Positions 1 through 4,370 of a stretch of DNA of 6,010 nt are shown here, piece after piece. The notes under the pieces were generated by a model. That model did not search any database, was not told the origin of the DNA, and saw nothing but the letters and a program-made list of their open reading frames with translations. The stretch comes from Actinomycetota bacterium (GTDB lineage Bacteria > Actinomycetota > Thermoleophilia > Miltoncostaeales > Miltoncostaeaceae). A program made the translations under genes and the position numbers. Positions within the stretch are counted from its first letter, which is position 1. The number at the start of each line of letters is the position of its first letter. The DNA is taken from assembly GCA_947475125.1 (NCBI GenBank), contig CANJMX010000094.1, positions 1-6,010 on the forward strand, given 5' to 3'.

Positions 1-107
1 AGAGGGAGCGCCTGTGGGCGCGTATGACTGCGATCTCACCGGGTTACGAGGACGCGGCAGCGAAGGCCGGGCGGCAGATCCCCGTGGTCGTGATCAGCAC
101 CCAATAG
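1..107 (+). CDS. C-terminal end of a probable F420-dependent (Ddn-type) nitroreductase-family protein, 5' truncated
   Basis: The frame beginning at base 3 stays open from the window edge to TAG at 105-107, giving about 34 residues that start RERLWARM, contain a PGYED segment and end GRQIPVVVISTQ. The layout Leu-Trp, ~8 residues, Pro-Gly-Tyr, ~10 residues, Arg-x-Ile-Pro-Val-Val-Val resembles the C-terminus of the deazaflavin (F420)-dependent nitroreductase/oxidoreductase family, whose members reduce quinones or nitro compounds with F420H2. Only this tail is present, so cofactor-binding residues cannot be checked and the substrate is unknown. An internal ATG at 24 is in frame but is most likely just a methionine of the longer protein. 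The gene converges on the toxin gene that ends at 185. The family call rests on recall of its tail pattern and is moderate. Confidence 0.6.
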   Translation, partial: RERLWARMTAISPGYEDAAAKAGRQIPVVVISTQ

Positions 108-142
108 GCGGCCGTCTGGGCGGCCGTCTGGGCCACCGTCTG
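107..142. repeat. Three tandem copies of a 12-bp unit
   Basis: The unit GGCGGCCGTCTG occurs exactly at 107-118 and 119-130, and a third copy at 131-142 (GGCCACCGTCTG) differs at two bases. The array starts in the last base of the stop codon of the upstream gene and fills half of the short convergent spacer before the toxin gene. It is not a convincing terminator: the self-complementary GGCC pieces give only short stems and no T-tract follows. It is most simply a slippage-derived tandem duplication. Confidence 0.7.
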
Positions 143-184
143 CCACACCGCCACAAACGGGCTCGATTCAAGCGGGTCACCGTG

Positions 185-589
185 TCACCGCACCGGGGCC
201 GTTCGCACCCGAAGTCCGGCGATGCCGTCGACGCTGGGATGATCGAAGGTCACGAGCACCCGATCGGTTGCAATGGCTGTGGCCGCGATCATGAGGTCGT
301 GGGCTCCTTTGGGCGCGCCGGCATCTGCCATCTCCGCCAGCAGGCGCGCATGCACCTCTGCCACGCGCAGGTCGTACGGCTCCACATCGAGGAACGTGAG
401 CAAGCCATCCAGCCAACGCCCTCGCTGCTCGGCACGCGTGGCGTGCCCCCGGTGTGCGCCCATGCGGAGCTCGGCCACAGTAACGGCGGCAATGGCGACG
501 TCCTCCTCGTGCTGGGCGACCATGCCGGGCAGCCCCCCGCCGCGGTGCCCTGCCACAAGCACACTCGAGTCAAATATCAGTCGGGCCAT
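185..589 (-). CDS. vapC: PIN-domain ribonuclease toxin (VapC family)
   Basis: A 134-residue protein of normal VapC length. VapC toxins are Mg2+/Mn2+-dependent endoribonucleases that cut tRNA or rRNA and stop growth when not bound by their antitoxin. The PIN acidic residues are all visible: Asp7 (LIFDSSVL), Glu40 (VAELRMG), Asp98 (AHDLMIAATA) and Asp116 (LVTFDHP), so the enzyme looks intact. The ATG at 587-589 lies inside the 3' end of the antitoxin gene (13-nt overlap) and has no clear Shine-Dalgarno, which fits translational coupling. The RNA target cannot be predicted from sequence. The antitoxin is Phd/YefM-like rather than AbrB- or RHH-type VapB; such mixed pairs are known. High confidence for the family, and for its being a toxin given the partner. 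Confidence 0.92.
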   Translation of the reverse strand: MARLIFDSSVLVAGHRGGGLPGMVAQHEEDVAIAAVTVAELRMGAHRGHATRAEQRGRWLDGLLTFLDVEPYDLRVAEVHARLLAEMADAGAPKGAHDLMIAATAIATDRVLVTFDHPSVDGIAGLRVRTAPVR

Positions 590-831
590 ACGGAATCCGG
601 TGCCGGCAGCGTGCCCCGAAGCGCCACCAGGTCATCGACCCAGTCGGCGTCTGGTGGGTTGCTGTCGAGCCACTCGAGCAGTGCACTCGTCGAGCGGCCA
701 GAGGTCGGCGGCGAGACGACCGCGACCGGTCTGCCTCGCCGCATAATCGTGAATGACTCCCCGCGGGCTTCGACGGCATCAAGCATGTCGGCAAATGAAC
801 GTGCGGCCGCGGTTGCTGTGAGCTTTTCCAT
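577..831 (-). CDS. vapB: Phd/YefM-family antitoxin paired with the PIN toxin
   Basis: An 84-residue protein. Its N-terminal half (MEKLTATAAARSFADMLDAV, then Glu-Ser-Phe-Thr-Ile and RRGRPVAVV, roughly residues 1-39) is the Phd/YefM DNA-binding fold. The acidic, Trp/Pro-containing tail (residues 57-84, ending SVWPD) fits the flexible toxin-binding segment. It should neutralise the toxin encoded by the overlapping downstream gene and repress its own promoter. The same frame is open upstream to 927, but family alignment begins at the ATG at 829-831 and the extra 32 residues do not look like protein of this family. No Shine-Dalgarno lies at normal distance before this ATG. A 17-bp palindrome ending 3 bases upstream of the ATG is the likely operator. 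The vapB symbol denotes its role as partner; the fold is Phd-type. Confidence 0.9.
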   Translation of the reverse strand: MEKLTATAAARSFADMLDAVEARGESFTIMRRGRPVAVVSPPTSGRSTSALLEWLDSNPPDADWVDDLVALRGTLPAPDSVWPD

Positions 832-834
832 ACG

Positions 835-851
835 TATCTGATTATCAGATA
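835..851. promoter_or_regulatory. Palindromic operator and probable promoter of the toxin-antitoxin pair
   Basis: TATCTGATTATCAGATA is a perfect inverted repeat with 8-bp arms around one central base, and its AT-rich composition stands out from the GC-rich surroundings. On the minus strand it contains TGATAAT, a good extended -10-like element, 9 nt before the antitoxin ATG; no convincing -35 is seen. Phd/YefM antitoxins are known to bind short palindromes at their own promoter, so autoregulation by the toxin-antitoxin complex is the inferred function. If TGATAAT is the -10, transcription would start within a few bases of the ATG, giving a leaderless or nearly leaderless mRNA. The site could also influence the divergent small ORF starting at 908. 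Confidence 0.65.
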
Positions 852-894
852 ACTTCCCGCCAGGCCATAGGCCGTGGGACGTTGGCGCATTCAC

Positions 895-899
895 AGGAG
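895..899 (+). promoter_or_regulatory. Shine-Dalgarno of the 52-aa ORF
   Basis: AGGAG lies 8 nt before the ATG at 908. This is the main evidence that the short + strand ORF is translated and fixes its start. Confidence 0.6.
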
Positions 900-907
900 T
901 GAGAGCA

Positions 908-1066
908 ATGAATCCCGAAACGAACATTCATGTCTCGCCAGAGAAGGAACCCTCCCTCGAACTGACCCGCGACTTCATCGCGCTGGCAGGAACGGTGGCC
1001 ATCCCCCCGGCAATGCAGGGACTGACGTGGGATGAGACGCTGCGGCAGGAGAAAGCCTCGCGATGA
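908..1066 (+). CDS. Small hypothetical protein, 52 aa
   Basis: ATG at 908 is preceded by AGGAG at ideal spacing and the frame ends with TGA at 1064-1066. The product begins MNPETNIHVS, has a short apolar stretch (FIALAGTVAIPP, residues 23-34) and ends with a charged segment GLTWDETLRQEKASR. There is no signal peptide, transmembrane helix or cysteine. I do not recognise the family. The charged Trp-Asp-Glu tail and the position beside a toxin-antitoxin pair are reminiscent of small antitoxins, but no DNA-binding fold is visible and no partner toxin lies next to it on this strand, so this is only a suggestion. It diverges from the antitoxin gene and converges on the cysteine operon, with 18 nt between it and the end of mec. 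Confidence 0.5.
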   Translation: MNPETNIHVSPEKEPSLELTRDFIALAGTVAIPPAMQGLTWDETLRQEKASR

Positions 1067-1084
1067 GGCCCGCGCCGGCGCCCG

Positions 1085-1495
1085 TCAGATGATCTCGACC
1101 GGCTCCTCGGTGATCTGCTCGCCCTCGGCGGCCGAGCGCTCCAGGTGGAATGCGCGGATGACGGGCTTGTTCTCGTCCTGCAGCGACACGATCACGTAAA
1201 GCGGCGCGGCGAAGAACGCCAGATCCACATCGGTCGTGGACGGGTAGGCCGCCGACCTGGTGTGCGAGTGGTAGATGGCCAGCAGATCGTCGCCGGAATC
1301 CTCAATCTCCTCCATCAGGTCTGCCTGCTCGCGCGGGTCCATCACGTACATGAAGGGCGTGCCCTCGGTATTGGTGGTCGGCACAACACGCGTGGCCACG
1401 CCACCCCTGCCCGCGATGAGGCCGCAGCACTCGTTGGGGAACTCCTTGCGGGCGTGCGCGATGACAATCTCGGCAAGGCGTGGTGAGATCTTCAC
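1085..1495 (-). CDS. mec: JAMM/MPN metallopeptidase, CysO-cysteine peptidase Mec
   Basis: A 136-residue zinc peptidase predicted to release cysteine from the C-terminus of the sulfur carrier CysO, the last step of the CysO route (established for Mycobacterium tuberculosis Rv1334). The complete JAMM motif is visible: Glu22 (PNECCG) and His76-Ser-His78, seven residues, Ser86, two residues, Asp89. The frame is open to an ATG at 1546, but that would overlap cysM by 38 nt. I chose GTG at 1493-1495 because GGAGG (minus strand, bases 1506-1502) sits 6 nt before it and the protein then starts VKISPRLAEI, as family members do. Only 13 nt separate it from the cysM stop, so it is the last gene of the operon. 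A cysteine pair, Cys23-Cys24, follows the catalytic Glu. It may also trim the extra residue from this operon's CysO (see findings). Confidence 0.92.
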   Translation of the reverse strand: MKISPRLAEIVIAHARKEFPNECCGLIAGRGGVATRVVPTTNTEGTPFMYVMDPREQADLMEEIEDSGDDLLAIYHSHTRSAAYPSTTDVDLAFFAAPLYVIVSLQDENKPVIRAFHLERSAAEGEQITEEPVEII

Positions 1496-1501
1496 GAAGG
1501 G

Positions 1502-1506
1502 CCTCC
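1502..1506 (-). promoter_or_regulatory. Shine-Dalgarno that decides the mec start
   Basis: GGAGG on the minus strand, just past the cysM stop (1511-1509), is 6 nt from the GTG at 1495. It favours the GTG start over the in-frame ATG at 1546, which lies inside cysM. Confidence 0.7.
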
Positions 1507-1508
1507 GG

Positions 1509-2474
1509 CTACCAGAATACGCCGTTGTCGAGGGTCTCCTCAACAACGTCGAGCTCGCCAGTCCAGATGCCGGCCGACAGGTACTTCCAGCCGCTGTCGC
1601 AGATGATGCCCACGATGGTGCCGCGCTCCATCGTGGATGCCACGCGGGCGCAGGTGTGCATCACTGCACCGCTCGACACCCCGGCGAATATGCCCTGCTC
1701 GCTGGCCAGGCGCCGGGTCATGACGATGGCATCCATGTTCTCCACCAGCAGCTTGCGATCGAGTTGCGTGATGTCGAGGATGGGCGGGATGAAGCCATCG
1801 TCGAGGCTGCGAAGGCCGGAGACCGGGTCGCCCTGCAGCGGCTCGCAGGCGACGATCTGAATATCGGCGCGGTGCTCCTTGAACCGCTTTGCGCAGCCCA
1901 TGAGCGTGCCGCCGGTGCCGAGGCCCGCCACAAACACATCGATCTCGGGGCAGTCGCGGATGATCTCGGCGGCGGTGCCTTCGTAGTGGGCGCGCGGGTT
2001 GGCCGGATTGCCGTACTGGAAGAGCATGGGGATGCCCTCCTTTGCCGACAGTTCCTTGGCCATCTCCACCGAGCCGTTGCTGCCGGTCTCCCCCGGGCTC
2101 TCCACGATCTCGGCTCCGTAGATCTCGAGCAGCCTGCGGCGTTCCTCGGTGACGTTATCGGGCATCACGGCGATGAGCTTGTAGCCACGAACCCGCGAGA
2201 TCATGGCCAGCGAGATCCCGGTATTGCCAGACGTGGGCTCCATGATGGTGTCGCCGGGCTTCAGCACCCCGCGCGCCTCGGCATCGTCCAGCAGACTCTT
2301 GGCCGTGCGGTCCTTGATCGAACCGGTGGGGTTGTCGCACTCCATCTTGGCGAGGATCCGCACCTCGGGGTTGGGCGACAGGCCCGACACATCCACCAAG
2401 GGCGTCTCGCCGATGGTGGCAACGATGTCCGCAGATACCGCCAGGGGCGGTGCCTCGAGCCCGGTCCGGCTCAT
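1509..2474 (-). CDS. cysM: CysO-dependent cysteine synthase CysM (O-phosphoserine type)
   Basis: A 321-residue fold-type II PLP enzyme, full length for CysM (~323 aa in M. tuberculosis). It is predicted to form the aminoacrylate from activated serine and attack it with CysO thiocarboxylate, leaving cysteine attached to CysO. PLP-forming Lys54 is in TGSIKDR; TSGNTG (81-86) contacts substrate and cofactor; GTGGT (186-190) binds the PLP phosphate; FAGVSSGA lies near the C-terminus. Arg222 in GLRSLDDGFIP aligns by eye with the arginine that M. tuberculosis CysM uses to select O-phosphoserine over O-acetylserine. The Trp-containing tail (GVFW) resembles the flexible CysM C-terminus that guards the active site. 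The ATG overlaps the cysO stop by one base (TAATG) with only a weak Shine-Dalgarno, implying coupled translation. Sulfide-dependent CysK is the alternative, but operon context strongly favours CysM. Confidence 0.93.
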   Translation of the reverse strand: MSRTGLEAPPLAVSADIVATIGETPLVDVSGLSPNPEVRILAKMECDNPTGSIKDRTAKSLLDDAEARGVLKPGDTIMEPTSGNTGISLAMISRVRGYKLIAVMPDNVTEERRRLLEIYGAEIVESPGETGSNGSVEMAKELSAKEGIPMLFQYGNPANPRAHYEGTAAEIIRDCPEIDVFVAGLGTGGTLMGCAKRFKEHRADIQIVACEPLQGDPVSGLRSLDDGFIPPILDITQLDRKLLVENMDAIVMTRRLASEQGIFAGVSSGAVMHTCARVASTMERGTIVGIICDSGWKYLSAGIWTGELDVVEETLDNGVFW

Positions 2475-2749
2475 TACTGGCCGCCAGCCATGGCGGGGAG
2501 GATGAGCAGCGTGTCGTCGTCACCCACGGGGGTGTCGGTCCACTGCATCAGCCGTGCATCCTCGTCGTTCACGTACACGTTCACGAACTTGTGCAGTTCG
2601 CCATCTGACGTGAGAATCTGCTTGCCGATCGCCGGGTGCGCCTCGCAGAGCGCGGTGAGCACCTCGCCCACATTCGCGCCCTTGGCCTCGACCGTGCGCT
2701 CGCCACCCGCAGCCTGACGCAGCACCGGTGGAATCTTGACAGTGCTCAT
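2474..2749 (-). CDS. cysO: Ubiquitin-like sulfur carrier protein CysO (ThiS/MoaD family)
   Basis: A 91-residue beta-grasp protein that carries sulfur as a C-terminal thiocarboxylate for cysteine synthesis. Family marks are KIPPVLRQ near the start, HKFVNVYVNDEDAR (residues 53-66, the hallmark stretch of CysO proteins), and LLILPAMAGG near the end. It is unusual in ending Gly89-Gly90-Gln91: the diglycine that E1-like enzymes activate is not terminal, so one residue must be removed before adenylation. The last codons read GGC GGC CAG TAA, so this is not an ambiguity of start or frame. ATG at 2747-2749 overlaps the upstream gene's stop by 4 nt (ATGA), with AGGGG 7 nt before it; the stop overlaps the cysM ATG. 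MoaD and ThiS are alternatives, excluded mainly by the CysM and Mec neighbours and the DED motif. Confidence 0.92.
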   Translation of the reverse strand: MSTVKIPPVLRQAAGGERTVEAKGANVGEVLTALCEAHPAIGKQILTSDGELHKFVNVYVNDEDARLMQWTDTPVGDDDTLLILPAMAGGQ

Positions 2750-3936
2750 GCGCTGGCCCCTGCGTGGTCATGGCTGCCCACACCCGCGCACCAGGCCTCG
2801 TAGTCGCGCAGTTGCAGGTCGGCATTGGGACCGCACGACGGGCAATCCGGGTCGCGGCGCACCTTCAACTCGGTGAAGGTCATGCCCAGGGCGTCGTAGA
2901 TGAGCAGCCGGCCCGACAGGGTGTCGCCGATTCCGAGCAGCACCTTGATGGCCTCGGTGGCCTGGATGTTGCCCATCACGCCACACAGCACGCCGAGCAC
3001 GCCGGCCTCGCCGCACGACGGCGCAAGGTCAGGCGGCGGGGGCTCTGGGAAAAGGCAGCGGTAGCAGGGGCCGTCATAGGGGGTGAACACCGACGCGTGG
3101 CCCTCAAACCGAAGAATGCTCGCGTGCACCAGCGGCGTGTTGGTCATGAGCGACGCGTCGGCCAGTAGGTAGCGCGTGGGAAAGTTGTCGGCGCCATCCA
3201 CGATGACGTCGTACTGCGACACCAGATCGAGCACGTTGTCGCGGTTGACCCGGAACGGGTGCACGTTTACCTGCACCTCGGGGTTGAGCGCGGCAATTGC
3301 CTGCTTGGCGCTCTCGCCCTTGTTCATCCCCACGCGATCGGTGGTGTGGATGATCTGGCGCTGCAGGTTGCTCTCGTCCACCTCGTCGTCGTCCACGATC
3401 CCGATGGTGCCAATGCCGGCGGCGGCCAGGTAATAGGCGGCGGGGGATCCCAGACCACCGGCACCGATGAGCAGCGCCTTGCTGTCGAGCAGCTTCATCT
3501 GGCCCTCCTCGCCCACCTCGGGGATGAGGATGTGGCGCGAATAGCGCGAGCGCTGGCCGGCGGTGAGGATGCGAGGAATCTCAACCGGGTGGTTGTTCTG
3601 CTTCCACCGGGCGAAGCCACCGGCGAGGTTCGTGACGTTGGTGAAGCCCATGTCGTGCAGCGTCTGTGCCGACAGCAGTGAGCGCTGGCCCGATGCACAC
3701 GACACCAGAATCTCCTGATCGGAATCGGGTGCTGTGCCACCGATACGGCTCTCGAGGAATCCGCGCGGGATGTGCACGGCACCGGGCAGGTGCCCCTGAT
3801 CCCATTCGGCCGTCTCTCGCACGTCGATGATGAGTGGTCCATCGCCGGCCGCCACACGGGGCGCGACGTCTGCCGGCTCAACCTCGGGGATGACCTCGCG
3901 CGCGGCTGCGATGAGGTCCTGGTAACTCGGGGACAT
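2746..3936 (-). CDS. Rhodanese/E1-like adenylyltransferase fusion activating CysO (MoeZ-like)
   Basis: A 396-residue two-domain protein that should adenylate the CysO C-terminus with ATP and then pass it sulfur. Residues ~18-118 are a rhodanese domain: IIDVRE at 36-41, active-site Cys80 in SCASGQRS, and LAGGFARWK near its end. Residues ~130-385 are a MoeB/ThiF/E1 domain: nucleotide loop GAGGLGSP (158-165), VDDDEVDESNLQRQ with Asn190 and Arg193, Lys206, DGADNFPTR (247-255), and zinc-binding CxxC pairs Cys291/Cys294 and Cys365/Cys368. Cys308 sits in the SCGEAGVLG loop that carries a conserved cysteine in relatives. MoeZ and MOCS3 have the opposite order, E1 then rhodanese. The frame is open to 4251, but ATG at 3936 has GGAGG close upstream (3-nt spacing) and begins MSPSYQDLIAAA as a natural N-terminus. 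It is the first gene of the cys operon. It could also serve MoaD or ThiS carriers elsewhere in the genome. Confidence 0.9.
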   Translation of the reverse strand: MSPSYQDLIAAAREVIPEVEPADVAPRVAAGDGPLIIDVRETAEWDQGHLPGAVHIPRGFLESRIGGTAPDSDQEILVSCASGQRSLLSAQTLHDMGFTNVTNLAGGFARWKQNNHPVEIPRILTAGQRSRYSRHILIPEVGEEGQMKLLDSKALLIGAGGLGSPAAYYLAAAGIGTIGIVDDDEVDESNLQRQIIHTTDRVGMNKGESAKQAIAALNPEVQVNVHPFRVNRDNVLDLVSQYDVIVDGADNFPTRYLLADASLMTNTPLVHASILRFEGHASVFTPYDGPCYRCLFPEPPPPDLAPSCGEAGVLGVLCGVMGNIQATEAIKVLLGIGDTLSGRLLIYDALGMTFTELKVRRDPDCPSCGPNADLQLRDYEAWCAGVGSHDHAGASA

Positions 3937-3939
3937 GGT

Positions 3940-3944
3940 CCTCC
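3940..3944 (-). promoter_or_regulatory. Shine-Dalgarno of the rhodanese/E1 gene
   Basis: GGAGG on the minus strand ends 3 nt before the ATG at 3936. The spacing is short but the match is complete. It supports starting the protein here rather than in the long in-frame upstream extension, which would overlap the divergent zinc-ribbon gene. Confidence 0.5.
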
Positions 3945-3974
3945 GTGGCCTTTTTTCGTTTCCCGGTAAATCCA

Positions 3975-4002
3975 ACGGCAATAGTACCAATTCAACTGCC
4001 GT
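3975..4002. promoter_or_regulatory. Interrupted dyad in the divergent spacer, candidate operator
   Basis: ACGGCA (3975-3980) and TGCCGT (3997-4002) are exact inverted arms separated by 16 bases. They lie between the cysteine operon (start 3936) and the divergent zinc-ribbon/rarA cluster (start 4083). The AT-richer centre includes TTGAAT and TACTAT on the minus strand, loosely like promoter hexamers but not at standard spacing to each other. A bound regulator here could control the cysteine operon. The six-base arms may be coincidental. Confidence 0.3.
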
Positions 4003-4065
4003 GGCCCGCGGTACGTAACCTGAAGGGCATCCGGCGGTAGATGACCATACCCGGCAGCGGCCCAT

Positions 4066-4074
4066 GGGGAGGGG
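4066..4074 (+). promoter_or_regulatory. Shine-Dalgarno of the zinc-ribbon gene
   Basis: GGGGAGGGG ends 8 nt before the GTG at 4083, and lies inside the coding part of the longer alternative starting at ATG 4041. It favours the shorter protein. Confidence 0.55.
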
Positions 4075-4082
4075 TGAACGGA

Positions 4083-4370
4083 GTGACAGAACGTATCCCG
4101 AAGAGCACGTTCGTGAACCCCGACGCCAGGGTGCGTTGCCCCACGCCGGACTGCTGGGGCGATCTGGTGCTGTTTCCCACCGGGCAGGTGGACGATGACG
4201 GCATTCCCGAGTTCGCAAATGCCACGCTGTGCCCGCTGTGCATGGGGTCATTCGATCTGGAGCCGGACATCACCGATCGCGACCTCTACCTGAAGGTGGC
4301 GTGGATCAGGGCCAACCCCGGGGCGAGTGTGCCCGATCAGGTCGATCCGCCAGAGCCCCCGTCCACGTGA
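4083..4370 (+). CDS. Small zinc-ribbon-like protein of unknown function
   Basis: A 95-residue protein with two cysteine pairs, C19-P-T-P-D-C24 and C50-P-L-C53, spaced like a zinc ribbon, followed by an acidic, proline-rich tail (ending VDPPEPPST). It lacks a signal peptide or membrane segment, so it is probably cytoplasmic. I do not recognise a named family. I chose GTG at 4083 because a strong purine tract (GGGGAGGGG, 4066-4074) lies 8 nt upstream. An in-frame ATG at 4041 would add 14 residues rich in Gly and Pro with a poor ribosome site, and GTG at 4074 is too close to the tract. Its stop overlaps the rarA start by three bases (GTGA), so the two are co-transcribed and probably translationally coupled. 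A role alongside RarA or in nucleic-acid binding is conjecture. Confidence 0.75.
   Translation: MTERIPKSTFVNPDARVRCPTPDCWGDLVLFPTGQVDDDGIPEFANATLCPLCMGSFDLEPDITDRDLYLKVAWIRANPGASVPDQVDPPEPPST

Noticed and set aside
14..841. Long + strand open frame (275 codons) across the toxin-antitoxin pair
   Set aside because: It lies antisense to two genes with clear domains, its translation is low-complexity Arg/Gly/His-rich, and high third-position GC keeps such antisense frames open.
832..927. Longer antitoxin starting at ATG 927
   Set aside because: The added 32 residues precede the conserved Phd N-terminus, would be read through the palindrome and promoter-like element, and overlap the divergent small ORF.
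1072..1081. GCGCCGGCGC palindrome between the small ORF and mec as a bidirectional terminator
   Set aside because: With a hairpin loop only about three base pairs remain, and no T-tract follows on either strand; in GC-rich DNA this is likely chance.
1275..2717. 480-codon + strand open frame antisense to mec, cysM and cysO
   Set aside because: The opposite strand has three recognisable enzymes with intact motifs; the antisense translation shows no domain and is explained by codon bias.
3951..3956. T6 run as a rho-independent terminator on the + strand
   Set aside because: No gene on the + strand ends upstream and no stable stem precedes the run; it lies in the 5' region of the minus-strand operon.
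3937..4251. N-terminal extension of the rhodanese/E1 protein from an upstream ATG at 4251
   Set aside because: The extra 105 residues overlap the divergent zinc-ribbon gene, look non-biological (Arg/Ser/Pro-rich), and the ATG at 3936 has its own GGAGG.
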